A stretch of DNA of 35,492 nucleotides, from IMG/VR virus record IMGVR_UViG_3300017923_000006, positions 1 to 35,492 of that record; one strand, written 5' to 3'. The DNA comes from a virus. A program made the position numbers and the translations under genes. The notes under the pieces are model-generated. The model saw only the letters and a list, made by a program, of their open reading frames with translations, did no database searches and was not told where the DNA came from. This document shows, in pieces, positions 1 to 7,311 of the stretch. Each line of letters starts with the position of its first letter. Positions within the stretch are counted from its first letter, which is position 1.

Positions 1-114
1 ATAGCTGAGCATGGCCCAATGAGTACTCCGCCGGCGGAGCTGGTGCGGCTTGTTCTTGGCCAAAAAGATAAAACAATTCAGATGTTAAAAGCTGGCATGA
101 CAAGTATTCAATAA
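1..114 (+). CDS. C-terminal end of an unidentified plus-strand gene (partial)
   Basis: An open frame runs from the first base to a TAA at 112-114, giving 37 residues that end in KAGMTSIQ. It is followed at once by a stem-loop and the next plus-strand gene, the same arrangement as the other small genes here. A start at the ATG at 19 would give a 31-residue protein, but no good ribosome binding site precedes it, so this is more likely the tail of a gene that begins outside the window. No family recognised. Confidence 0.35.
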   Translation: MAEHGPMSTPPAELVRLVLGQKDKTIQMLKAGMTSIQ

Positions 115-133
115 CCCCGGCCATGCGTCGGGG
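115..133 (+). repeat. Stem-loop 1 of the plus-strand hairpin family
   Basis: CCCCGGC / CATGC / GTCGGGG forms a 7-bp stem (one G-T wobble) with a five-base loop. It begins directly after the TAA at 112-114 and ends a few bases before the AAGGAGG that serves the next gene. Two near-identical hairpins (833-851 and 23151-23169) sit in the same kind of position. There is no T-run, so it is not a classical terminator. Confidence 0.6.
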
Positions 134-149
134 GAAGGAGGTAAAAATC

Positions 150-551
150 ATGGACAAATGTAGTCATTCTAATGTAGCTGATTTTGAAACTATACAAATT
201 TTAAATATGATGTTGTTTGCCCCTGAGCTATTTGAGCACGTCATGATATTTGAAAGTGATGAAATTGAAAATTTTGATATTGGCTTTGTGGATTTCTATT
301 TAAAAGATAATGAAAACATTCAAATAGAAGTTGAAGATTGGGCATGTGAAACAACAGAAGCTTTAAATAACTTGAGATCCAAAATTATCAAAAAGTACAC
401 AGTGCACCTTCAAATGCCAAAAACAGAAGATAAAGTCATATTTATAAAAGGTAGGAAGGTTGGAAAGATACAGAACATGCTTGGACAAGTAGAAAGCGAT
501 CCTGAATTAAATTATGGTGAGCGTATTAAAAAGCACCTTGAAACCACCTAA
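150..551 (+). CDS. Hypothetical protein, acidic, 133 aa
   Basis: The start ATG at 150 is chosen because AAGGAGG lies eight bases upstream; the frame is open from 123. The protein begins MDKCSHSNVADF, is rich in Glu/Asp and aromatic residues, and has no signal peptide or membrane segment. The gene is clearly more AT-rich than the 1152-1679 gene further along, which suggests separate acquisition. It is the first complete member of a run of small plus-strand genes facing the minus-strand structural operon. No family recognised; phage accessory genes of this kind are often dispensable host-interaction factors, but that is only context. Confidence 0.75.
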   Translation: MDKCSHSNVADFETIQILNMMLFAPELFEHVMIFESDEIENFDIGFVDFYLKDNENIQIEVEDWACETTEALNNLRSKIIKKYTVHLQMPKTEDKVIFIKGRKVGKIQNMLGQVESDPELNYGERIKKHLETT

Positions 552-568
552 ATAATAGGGGAATGATT

Positions 569-826
569 ATGCCCTGCCCAATATGCAAAAAGGAATACCC
601 AAAACTCAGGTTGCGTCTAGATTTACACGACAATGACACATGTTGTTGCACACCGGAAATGTGTGAAAAGCATGATAAAGGAATACCATTTACGAAGGAA
701 GAGATAGAGCGAACAAAGCCGAGAGACAGACAACATATGGGCTTTATGAGCCTTGATAAGAGCCCTCAGTTTAGATACTTGAGCACTTGGCCGTATAAGG
801 ATGGAGTTGATTCAGAATCAGAATAA
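569..826 (+). CDS. Small cysteine-rich, probably zinc-binding protein, 85 aa
   Basis: The start at 569 is preferred over the in-frame ATG at 563 because GGGGA then lies six bases upstream. The N-terminus has CPIC, and residues 25-35 hold a CCC cluster followed by another Cys and a His (CEKH), enough ligands for one zinc site. The remainder is charged (KEEIERTKPRDR) with no membrane segment. It lies 17 bases after the preceding gene and is probably co-transcribed. The zinc binding is inferred from Cys/His spacing only; no function can be assigned. Confidence 0.7.
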   Translation: MPCPICKKEYPKLRLRLDLHDNDTCCCTPEMCEKHDKGIPFTKEEIERTKPRDRQHMGFMSLDKSPQFRYLSTWPYKDGVDSESE

Positions 827-832
827 TAACCA

Positions 833-851
833 TCCTGGCCACGCGCCGGGG
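833..851 (+). repeat. Stem-loop 2 of the plus-strand hairpin family
   Basis: TCCTGGC / CACGC / GCCGGGG: a 7-bp stem with two wobble pairs and a five-base loop, starting seven bases after the TAA at 824-826. Same architecture and nearly the same loop as the hairpin at 115-133. Confidence 0.55.
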
Positions 852-882
852 AATAACGAATAACATATTTTTATGCGTGGAT

Positions 883-1092
883 ATGACGATGACTGAATCG
901 GAACTGATAGCACGACAGGCAAAGCAACTGGAAGAACTACGCGACGAAGTAGCAGACCTGCGAGAGCGATCAAGGCGAGCACTCATGCACATTTACTGCA
1001 TTGGAGGGCCGCTCAACGACAACAAGCTTGGATACACGAAGCCGCAAAAGGTGACATTTGCGCGGATAGCCGATGAACTTGGCGACATATAA
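883..1092 (+). CDS. Small coiled-coil protein, 69 aa
   Basis: The first 35 residues (MTMTESELIARQAKQLEELR onward) form a strongly charged heptad-like helix, probably a short dimerising coiled coil. The second half contains IYCIGGPLNDNKLGY and a short helical end. No strong Shine-Dalgarno is visible: starts at 877 (GTG), 883 or 889 are all possible, and 883 is a compromise. It lies between stem-loop 2 and the 1152 gene on the same strand. Unknown function. Confidence 0.6.
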   Translation: MTMTESELIARQAKQLEELRDEVADLRERSRRALMHIYCIGGPLNDNKLGYTKPQKVTFARIADELGDI

Positions 1093-1151
1093 CCAGACGA
1101 TACACCGGACAATGTATTTCGATTCTGCCTATATTGCGGAGGGAAGATAAC

Positions 1152-1679
1152 ATGCTCCAAATAGCAACACAACACAAACCAAAGCCCGTCCGCCCCGGCG
1201 GGTACGGGTGGAGACGACAGGCCCTGACCCTGGCTGTAACCGAAATCCTTACCTGGGCGGCCAGGTCGAACCGGACCAAACACACAAAGACCGATGACCA
1301 GATTTTCGCCCGGATCGACCGCTGGTCCGGGGAGTGCAAACGAGTCGCCGGGCTACCCACGGATATGAGCTTTTTCCAGTGCGGGGACCATATCGACTTT
1401 AGCGGGTCCGCGGCCCGCAGATGGTCCCGCGCTTTTGAGCGCATGGGGGCAATATGCAAAGAGAGTCTGCGGCACACCGAAACGACCGTCATCTTTGGTG
1501 CCCTGTTGTACGTCGTGGAAACATGCGCGGAGCAGGTACCAGAGAAGCGGCAACGGCCCTGGGACTTGCTCACACGTGCTGTGGTGGCCCTGTACCGGAG
1601 GGCTGACCCGGACTTCCTGGCTGAGGACCAGGGGAGGGCTCAGAAACTTGGGGAACGGCTGGTGAGCTGCATGGAGTGA
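1152..1679 (+). CDS. Hypothetical protein, basic and tryptophan-rich, 175 aa
   Basis: The ATG at 1152 has GGAGG nine bases upstream. The protein opens with a basic stretch (KPKPVRPGGYGWRRQ), continues with helical segments containing several Trp, Arg and Cys residues, and ends ERLVSCME. No signal peptide or obvious membrane helix. The gene is GC-rich compared with 150-826, and its stop lies three bases before the next ATG. No family recognised. The opposite strand also has long open frames here, but they lack ribosome binding sites and are taken as shadows. Confidence 0.7.
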   Translation: MLQIATQHKPKPVRPGGYGWRRQALTLAVTEILTWAARSNRTKHTKTDDQIFARIDRWSGECKRVAGLPTDMSFFQCGDHIDFSGSAARRWSRAFERMGAICKESLRHTETTVIFGALLYVVETCAEQVPEKRQRPWDLLTRAVVALYRRADPDFLAEDQGRAQKLGERLVSCME

Positions 1680-1682
1680 GAT

Positions 1683-1817
1683 ATGAGTAAAGATGTTGCA
1701 CTGCTCTACACTGAGCTGCAAAAGATGCGGAGACAGAGGGATGAGTTATTGGAAGCTTTGGAAGCTGCCCTTGAATGGATAGATGCTATTCCGAATGATT
1801 TTCAGCTACCTGTGTAA
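1683..1817 (+). CDS. Very small coiled-coil protein, 44 aa
   Basis: The frame MSKDVALLYTELQKMRRQRD continues to a TAA at 1815-1817. It is a single amphipathic charged helix of the type seen in many tiny phage proteins. It starts three bases after the stop of the preceding gene, so translation is probably coupled. Its last 12 bases overlap, tail to tail, the end of the minus-strand gene at 1806-2144, which leaves no room for a conventional terminator between the two opposing units. Confidence 0.6.
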   Translation: MSKDVALLYTELQKMRRQRDELLEALEAALEWIDAIPNDFQLPV

Positions 1818-2144
1818 GCTTGCACACAAACTGAGATTTTTTAGCACACAAAATAAGAAAAACTTATTATCGACTTTCTTTAAAATAGCCAAAAAAGGTA
1901 GCTCGTCGCCGTAACGCTCGAATTGACTTATCAAGACATCACTGCCGGTGAAGATCACCCGCTTCTCGCCATCCACCTCAAATTGAATAGTCAAGCACTT
2001 TCCTGACTTATTCTTACCCTTATATTTACTTTCTTTTATGCGATACCCTGTAAATAGTAACTCGTTATTCAAAATCGAATCTATCTGCACCTTCCCGCCC
2101 TCCAGCGGCCCCTCTTCCTCGGCAAAGTCCGAAAACCTTTTCAC
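1806..2144 (-). CDS. Hypothetical phage protein, 112 aa (last gene of the structural operon)
   Basis: The frame is open from 2234, but that start would overlap the upstream gene by 79 bases. The GTG at 2144 has AAGGA seven bases before it and lies just past the upstream stop, so it is preferred. The protein is mixed alpha/beta with the pattern IQFEVDGEKRVIFTGSDVLI and ELPFLAILKK, which I have the impression of seeing in small phage proteins of unknown role; I cannot name the family. It is the final minus-strand gene before the convergent plus-strand block. Confidence 0.7.
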   Translation of the reverse strand: MKRFSDFAEEEGPLEGGKVQIDSILNNELLFTGYRIKESKYKGKNKSGKCLTIQFEVDGEKRVIFTGSDVLISQFERYGDELPFLAILKKVDNKFFLFCVLKNLSLCASLHR

Positions 2145-2155
2145 TGCACTATCCT

Positions 2156-2647
2156 TTAGTTTGAAAACATGGCCCGTATATCCCGCCACCCCACCATTCC
2201 GCCTGGAATAGGCACAGAACCAGGAAAATCCCAACTTACGGATACCAGCTCCGTCTCGTTCCCGGCGCCAAAAACCGCAGCCTTGCGCTGATCATAGTAG
2301 GCCAGCACATCATCCACCCAATCAAATATCCGCTCGCATTCATCCACAATATCAGACCGTCCCAAACGATCCGCTTTCTGGGCATAGGCCTGAATGGTTT
2401 GTTGGGTCCCGGGATCATATCTTGCATAAATGTATTGTTGCAGGTCCGCCTGCAGCTTCCTCCATACTTGCTTTGCAGCCTGATCCAAGCTGGGCAACTG
2501 CGCTTGATCCAGCTGTATTTGCTGAAACCGATAAAACGTCTCACTTCCGCCATTTTCCGCCTCTCTCGTCACCTGAGTAACGCAGTACGGCACCAAAACG
2601 CCTTGATTTGACCGCCTGATTGTGGGCATTGATTTGCTTTCAAGCAT
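2156..2647 (-). CDS. Hypothetical phage protein downstream of the adhesin, 163 aa
   Basis: The ATG at 2647 has AGGAG six bases upstream. The first third is polar and the middle helical with many Gln (LQADLQQYIYARYDPGTQQT). A helical stretch follows (IVDECERIFDWVDDVLAYYD), then a Gly/Pro-rich end (PGSVPIPGGMVGWRDI). In DGR loci the gene after the variable protein is often avd, a four-helix accessory protein, but this protein is longer, its C-terminus is not helical, and I do not see a convincing Avd match. It may be a tail-tip or adhesin chaperone; that is context only. Confidence 0.7.
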   Translation of the reverse strand: MLESKSMPTIRRSNQGVLVPYCVTQVTREAENGGSETFYRFQQIQLDQAQLPSLDQAAKQVWRKLQADLQQYIYARYDPGTQQTIQAYAQKADRLGRSDIVDECERIFDWVDDVLAYYDQRKAAVFGAGNETELVSVSWDFPGSVPIPGGMVGWRDIRAMFSN

Positions 2648-2677
2648 GCACTACTCCTATTGCAGAGGGTTTGTGTT

Positions 2678-2700
2678 CCCTGCCTGCTCACAGGCCAGGG
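2678..2700 (-). other. Hairpin downstream of the adhesin variable region
   Basis: The arms CCCT-GCCTG and CAGGC-(C)-AGGG enclose a four-base loop (CTCA on the plus strand, TGAG on the minus). It lies about 80 bases after the adhesin stop codon. In phage DGRs a hairpin or cruciform with a four-base loop just downstream of the variable region helps retrohoming, so the position is suggestive. It could also simply be an mRNA structure. No T-run follows, so it is not a standard terminator. Confidence 0.45.
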
Positions 2701-2779
2701 CCACGTTTTTTCTGATGTCATTGCAGCCAAACCTTCCAAAACTTTTCGATTTGCGATCCGCGATTAACTAACCGCGAAA

Positions 2780-4324
2780 TTAAGCAGCCGCGCGCGCCCC
2801 GATACTCGAATACGAAGTGCCCGAATAGTTACTCGCAGTCAGATACGCGAGCCCCGCTCGAGCGCTACTCGCCAGATCCCCGCCCGAAGGAAGCACCCGC
2901 CAGCCGCCGGCGGCATTATAATGATAATCAGTTATATATGACCCAGACCCAGCTCCATTTCCAATTTCTATCGGATAAAACGCTGCCAGCTGCCCCTCCA
3001 AGTGCATGTCCTTAATGTAATCATCATCGTCCTCAAAATCCAGCGACAGGCCAGTATCACGGTAATTTATTGTCGTGTCATCGGCAAAATCGCCGGGGGT
3101 GTGACACACATATACATTAATCGGATCGCCAGTTGGATTGTTTATGTTTATGCCGTCCCAAAACTTCCATACATTCCCAAATGGGTTTTCAATGCCGTAA
3201 AAGCTATTGGCAATATACCGTCCATCCGTGCTGGATGTGCTGGACTCGGTGGCAGTTGCTCCGCTGGATTCCCCCGTAATGGTCTCCCCTGACGAAAACG
3301 ACCCCTCCACGCTATCCAGGTGCAATATACCTCCTGTCGATCCCTCAATATCTACCACAACTCCGGTGGCCCCGCTTGTCCCTCCAGTCACAGTCTCGCC
3401 CAGGGTGAACAAACTTACGTCATCAGCCCCATCCACTGTCACACTGGAGATTTTCTCATCTGACCATATCGACCCACAGTAGTTACCCAGGCCCAGTGTT
3501 ACTCCGGCTGGTGTCGCAAATCCATAAGACCAATCATGACATTCAGTATGGCCAGGCAGAACAGATTGAGAATCCCACGTTTTAAACCGAGTCAAAAAGA
3601 GAACGATCGTTATTTCCAGAATTCCCCAGCCAGCTTGATAAAATACCCCGTCTGCAATCTGGGTTCGAAATTGTCCTCGCGTGCGGTTCGTGAAAGGATT
3701 TGGGGTTTCGTTTGTCAAATATGCGCTGGTGTCTTTGACAATGGACTGAGCGGCAGCATCATTTGCATCTGTGGCTGCTACGCATTCAAAGGCGGCAATG
3801 TATCTGTATGCATCATCCCTGAATTCTTTTGGCACCCAGGCCGATACTCCATTAAATGTAAACGGCTGCAGGCTGTTTAGCACATACGCATAATCGCCAA
3901 TGCGGGTTATGACAACGTAAAACCGAGGGGTTTGAACCATAACCTGTCCCGCGCTACCATCCAAAGTAGCTGCACTGCCGTCCGGCAGTTTAGAGCTGTC
4001 CCTGGCGTTGAGTTCAGTCCAGGCACCAGCACTGGTGAGCAGTCCCCGCTTCATCTCCTCTTGTATCGGGAAATTTTGGTAATCGGTTGCTACAAAGGAC
4101 CCATCGACCAATATACCTGGCTCCCAGGCAGGGTCCTCGCTGGTCGTGTCCCTGCGCACCCCGTACACCATGCTCTCGGATTCCAGCGGAGTGGGGCTGT
4201 ATTCCCTTACGTCACCAGCCGCATCCTTGGTAGCGATATTGCCGGATGCGCTTATAAAAAAGGCCGTTTTGCCTGCGCTCGGAGTGATGGCGTCGCTCTT
4301 ATTTCCTAAATTGAATTGACTCAT
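2780..4324 (-). CDS. Tail adhesin with C-type-lectin fold, probable DGR variable protein, 514 aa
   Basis: The start at 4324 has GGAGG nine bases upstream and follows the previous stop by one base; a GTG at 4345 is in frame but unsupported. From about residue 130 the sequence follows the C-type-lectin / sulfatase-modifying-factor pattern of DGR target proteins: QTPRFYVVITRIG, then YIAAFECV, RTRGQFRTQ, GIENPFGNVWKFWDGI, and a C-terminal GGWRVLPSGGDL ending SSIGARAAA. An inserted module near residues 310-370 has two copies of a GETVTGGTSGATG / GETITGESSGATA repeat. The last 42 codons behave like a variable region (see the entry at 2783-2908). As the last large tail gene it is the best candidate for receptor binding. 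No template repeat or reverse transcriptase is visible in the window. Confidence 0.85.
   Translation of the reverse strand: MSQFNLGNKSDAITPSAGKTAFFISASGNIATKDAAGDVREYSPTPLESESMVYGVRRDTTSEDPAWEPGILVDGSFVATDYQNFPIQEEMKRGLLTSAGAWTELNARDSSKLPDGSAATLDGSAGQVMVQTPRFYVVITRIGDYAYVLNSLQPFTFNGVSAWVPKEFRDDAYRYIAAFECVAATDANDAAAQSIVKDTSAYLTNETPNPFTNRTRGQFRTQIADGVFYQAGWGILEITIVLFLTRFKTWDSQSVLPGHTECHDWSYGFATPAGVTLGLGNYCGSIWSDEKISSVTVDGADDVSLFTLGETVTGGTSGATGVVVDIEGSTGGILHLDSVEGSFSSGETITGESSGATATESSTSSTDGRYIANSFYGIENPFGNVWKFWDGININNPTGDPINVYVCHTPGDFADDTTINYRDTGLSLDFEDDDDYIKDMHLEGQLAAFYPIEIGNGAGSGSYITDYHYNAAGGWRVLPSGGDLASSARAGLAYLTASNYSGTSYSSIGARAAA
2783..2908 (-). other. Candidate DGR variable region (adhesin codons 473-514)
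   Basis: About eleven codons at the exposed positions (GAT, AGT, AGC, TAT, ACT, AGT, AAC, TAT, ACT, TAT, AGT) can each be derived from AAT or AAC by changing only the adenines, while the intervening codons encode the conserved frame (GG, AG, IGAR). This is the pattern expected when an AAY-rich template repeat is copied with adenine-specific mutagenesis. The region ends at the stop codon, as is usual. Seen directly: the codons. Inferred: their origin, because no template copy is present here. Confidence 0.6.
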
Positions 4325-4325
4325 T

Positions 4326-4766
4326 TTATAAAACCTCCCATACACCGTTTACCGTTACCGTTGCTTCAATATCCAGCGGCCCCACACTTAATGCATTGTA
4401 GCCGTCTGGTATTTCTGTATCTGACGTAACCGCGTTCTTGTTCATTTGGATGCCACTTTCTTTTTGATTAAGGTTTTGATACACTTCAGCCGTATTCACT
4501 ATACTAAGCTTACTGCCTAAAGGACAAGATATGGCACTTGATCCTTCCTTTGCCCGTTCAAGGGTTACTGTATTGCTGCCTTCCTTGGCCACAATATGGA
4601 CATACTCATAGCTTGAGCCATTCCATAAGACAGCAGGGTAATAATCATCCCCATCAATGTCCTCCAGCAAATCATAGTAGCTGGACTCGATCTCTGCGCT
4701 GGTTTCTGTTTTGCCCAGATCGTTTGACAGAACAGTGTCCCAATCATTTATAAACAACATTGTCAT
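4326..4766 (-). CDS. Tail-tip/adhesin-associated protein, 146 aa
   Basis: Starts MTMLFINDWDTVL with AGGTG upstream and ends one base before the adhesin start, so the two are probably translated together. The centre has YVHIVAKEGSNTVTLERAKE followed by SAISCPLGSKLSIVNTAEVY, a beta-rich pattern typical of short phage tail-tip proteins in which a measured value is followed by a strand-turn-strand and then a coil leading to the fibre. Probably a structural adaptor or N-terminal piece of the adhesin complex. No enzyme motif. Confidence 0.7.
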   Translation of the reverse strand: MTMLFINDWDTVLSNDLGKTETSAEIESSYYDLLEDIDGDDYYPAVLWNGSSYEYVHIVAKEGSNTVTLERAKEGSSAISCPLGSKLSIVNTAEVYQNLNQKESGIQMNKNAVTSDTEIPDGYNALSVGPLDIEATVTVNGVWEVL

Positions 4767-4773
4767 AAAGCAC

Positions 4774-5133
4774 CTATAAAATCTGCTTCATTGTGAACGA
4801 AGGAAATGAGAACAGGCCACCAACATAGACTTGCAAGGCCCTTGTGGTTGTAACCAAAAGCAGTCTTGAGCCGTCAACAAAAGCAATGTGTGACACTTCC
4901 CCATCAGAGTCCACGGCCTGATCCGCCTTTGCTGCAACAGTCAAATTCCACCCGCTTGATCCTTCGGCCCAGGAAAAATCACTAGAGCTTACAGAAACAT
5001 CTACTAGCTCATAGGTAGACACAGCCTCGCTCCTATTCGTAGGCTGTTGCGAACAAGCCACCATCAATGTGGCATTGTCTTTGACCTCTTGCAGCCCGTT
5101 CTTATACACATCTTCGTGTGCCCATTTACCCAT
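4774..5133 (-). CDS. Phage tail protein of unknown role, 119 aa
   Basis: Begins MGKWAHEDVYKNGLQEVKDN, with a central CSQQPTNRSEAVSTYEL and a beta-rich second half (HIAFVDGSRLLLVTTTRALQ). This pattern (short helix, cysteine-containing turn, VAAKAD, then a HIAxVD strand) recurs in small proteins encoded beside siphovirus tail-tip genes. Its start codon overlaps the stop of the preceding gene by one base (TAATG), so expression is coupled. Exact function unknown. Confidence 0.7.
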   Translation of the reverse strand: MGKWAHEDVYKNGLQEVKDNATLMVACSQQPTNRSEAVSTYELVDVSVSSSDFSWAEGSSGWNLTVAAKADQAVDSDGEVSHIAFVDGSRLLLVTTTRALQVYVGGLFSFPSFTMKQIL

Positions 5134-5834
5134 TATAAGAACTCCTTGAGTGAGAAGTCTATTTTGTAGTTATTAAAGCTAGAAAGCAATCCTTTTGGCA
5201 GGCTTTCCATCCTAGCATAATATGTTAATTCCTCTGAGAAATTTTCGATATAAAGCAGAAATGGGTCTGGATATATGGCCTCAGCCCAGCGCATAAAGTT
5301 GAAATATTCCTCTTTTGACTCAGGCTGCATTGAAAGGCTGGGAGTTTTTGATAAATTGCGCTGAAAAATGTACTCAAACCCATTATCCAGATCGTAAACA
5401 ATGCTGTGGCTCTTTGCTCCCGTATTTGCGCCCCACCTTGGATTGGTCCAGCTATACGCCACACCGCTAAAAAATATCCCGCAAGCCACATCATCACCAG
5501 ATATATTTAGCTCTATTGTGGCGTCGTGTGTTCCTGCAACTGTGCCATAGTCAAGAAAAAACGACTTTAGTCTGTATTCGCCCCATCCATCATCTTGAAG
5601 TAAGGTAAAATTGTAATCAATTCCATCAACTGTCACTGTTACAGAATCAGCGGTCAGGTTATACATAGCCAGAGCGTTACTCCCGCCCTGCAAGGTCGCT
5701 GTAACTGTGGTGCTTGATACACCAGACTTCCAGCGTTTTTTGCTATGCTCATTAAGCATATTGCTGGCCGGAAACCCGGACTCGCTATTGGTAGCTGAGA
5801 TTGTCTCAGTTGCATTTTCCCAAATTATTTTCAT
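5133..5834 (-). CDS. Tail-tip / baseplate structural protein, 233 aa
   Basis: Starts MKIIWENATETISATNSESG with the phrase FPASNMLNEHSKKRWKSG, a discoidin-like opening found in many phage tail-tip proteins. The body is beta-rich, with a long jelly-roll-like stretch. The C-terminal third (SLSMQPESKEEYFNFMRWAE, then DPFLLYIEN) resembles the part of distal-tail proteins that packs under the tape measure exit. It overlaps the upstream gene by four bases. Probably a distal-tail-like component; no enzyme residues seen. Confidence 0.7.
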   Translation of the reverse strand: MKIIWENATETISATNSESGFPASNMLNEHSKKRWKSGVSSTTVTATLQGGSNALAMYNLTADSVTVTVDGIDYNFTLLQDDGWGEYRLKSFFLDYGTVAGTHDATIELNISGDDVACGIFFSGVAYSWTNPRWGANTGAKSHSIVYDLDNGFEYIFQRNLSKTPSLSMQPESKEEYFNFMRWAEAIYPDPFLLYIENFSEELTYYARMESLPKGLLSSFNNYKIDFSLKEFL

Positions 5835-7039
5835 ATAAAATTAACCTCACCATCACCTTTGACGGTGACCGTTTTGGCAGAGTAATCAAGTGCAAAATCC
5901 CTCACTCTCACGTAGCCTTCAACCGGATTGACTGATATTTCGTCCACAAACTCAATCTTCTCTCCATAGCGGGGTAGCCGATATAGCGGCAAATCAATCT
6001 CAATTTGTGGACGGTTGGCTCGTGATAGAATATCCTCAACACGCTCTTTTATTGTTTCCTTGTCGTAATTATAAACGGCAGGCATAGACTCTTCTACGCC
6101 GATAACTGTATAATCAGAAAAAACCTCTATGTCGTGATCCTCAGATTCAACCCGTGTACCGTCCGAATCTGTCACTGAATCTCTGGTCTGCCAATTTGCA
6201 GTATATTTTTTGATTGGCTGCGGCCAGCTATATGTAATTTTAACGGGGTCAAGCGTGTTTTCTTCGAGCCCTACCTGCTGAACTCCGTTGCTTGCATCAT
6301 TATGTACAAGATACAAAGTATTATCTAAAACATAGAATCCATGATCTACATACCAAGCCAACTTATCCAAAAAATCCAGTATGTATTGCTGACTTGATAT
6401 AACCGTGTCGATATTTACATTTCCTGCAAGCTCGCTGTTAAGCGTCAATCCAAGCTCATCGCAGGCCCAGGAAAACACATCTACCAATGTTTCCTTGTTG
6501 CCTGTCCCAGACATATACAGTGTGCCGACCAAATCCACGCTCCTGCTTACCGTTCCATCACCATTGTCTGTCCAAGAATCATTTATCAGCACTCCGTCAT
6601 CGTAACAGTCGATTCCATTGCCAATGCTGCCTACAAAGTCCGGCAGATAGTATCTCTGTTCTGATTGATCTCCTGTCCGCTGGGGCTGCATATACTCAAC
6701 ATTTCCGATAACTAGCGGCAAATCAACATTGTTCCCTTCTGTATCTGTGCCTTCCTCAAGCAACTGAGTTTCGTACTCAGGTTCAAATATATCGTATGTA
6801 AGTTCTTCGTTGGTCAGCTTTCGCAGGATAATCGTGCCATCAAATACTTTAAAAGATGCAGCATAAGTTAGCCCCCACTCCAGAGTAACAGTCGCTTTGC
6901 GGGGAGGCTCGCCAGTGTAAGTGTCAGGTGCAAAGCCGATCTGTCCCCAAGACGGCTTCATATAACCGCCCTGGTTGCTCCTGCCCATATCCAGGCTCGG
7001 CAGATCAATTACTTTTGGTTCCCACCATATTGCTGTCAT
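5831..7039 (-). CDS. Tail hub/baseplate protein, 402 aa
   Basis: A beta-rich protein without membrane segments. Residues 1-120 include a strand pattern with WGQIGFAPDTYTGEPPRKAT. The middle (VDVFSWACDELGLTL, then ILDFLDKLAWYVDHGFYVLD) looks like the hub fold of tail-associated proteins in which a helix leads into a barrel. The end (GYVRVRDFALDYSAKTVTVK) is a typical closing strand. It lies three genes downstream of the tape measure and overlaps both neighbours by a few bases. It is best read as the tail hub (gp27-like), an assignment made from position and general pattern only. Confidence 0.7.
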   Translation of the reverse strand: MTAIWWEPKVIDLPSLDMGRSNQGGYMKPSWGQIGFAPDTYTGEPPRKATVTLEWGLTYAASFKVFDGTIILRKLTNEELTYDIFEPEYETQLLEEGTDTEGNNVDLPLVIGNVEYMQPQRTGDQSEQRYYLPDFVGSIGNGIDCYDDGVLINDSWTDNGDGTVSRSVDLVGTLYMSGTGNKETLVDVFSWACDELGLTLNSELAGNVNIDTVISSQQYILDFLDKLAWYVDHGFYVLDNTLYLVHNDASNGVQQVGLEENTLDPVKITYSWPQPIKKYTANWQTRDSVTDSDGTRVESEDHDIEVFSDYTVIGVEESMPAVYNYDKETIKERVEDILSRANRPQIEIDLPLYRLPRYGEKIEFVDEISVNPVEGYVRVRDFALDYSAKTVTVKGDGEVNFI

Positions 7040-7311
7040 TATTCTGTCTCGATGCCCTCAAAGCTCAAGTTGTATATTGTGCCTTCATCATCAACGGTTA
7101 CAAAGATGTATCCGCCTTGGTCGATAGAAGGATAAATTTGTGGAATACTAAATGTCAACTCAAAGTCGTAAACCAAGTTTTCATATCTGAAATTGGGCCT
7201 ATCCAGATGGGGCAAGGAGAACTCAAAATCAAACCAGTCAACAACAAGCTTGTTTTTGGTTGCCAACGTGCCCAGGACGTTCTTGCCTAGTGTTTGTTGT
7301 CCAAATAGCAT
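7039..7311 (-). CDS. Small tail protein after the tape measure, 90 aa
   Basis: Its ATG overlaps the tape measure stop (TAATG), and its stop overlaps the next start in the same way. Begins MLFGQQTLGKNVLGTLATKN and is otherwise beta-rich (FDFEFSLPHLDRPNF, YDFELTFSIPQIYPS). No Cys, signal peptide or membrane segment. Position suggests a tail-tip adaptor between tape measure and hub. No named family. Confidence 0.7.
   Translation of the reverse strand: MLFGQQTLGKNVLGTLATKNKLVVDWFDFEFSLPHLDRPNFRYENLVYDFELTFSIPQIYPSIDQGGYIFVTVDDEGTIYNLSFEGIETE

Noticed and set aside
1013-1721. Minus-strand open frames opposite the 1152-1679 gene
   Set aside because: No ribosome binding sites, Cys/His/Ser-rich shadow composition, and the plus-strand gene has GGAGG and tight spacing to neighbours.
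2156-2647. Gene after the adhesin considered as the DGR accessory protein Avd
   Set aside because: Avd is a compact four-helix basic protein of about 120 residues; this one is longer, with a Gly/Pro-rich non-helical end and Gln-rich centre.
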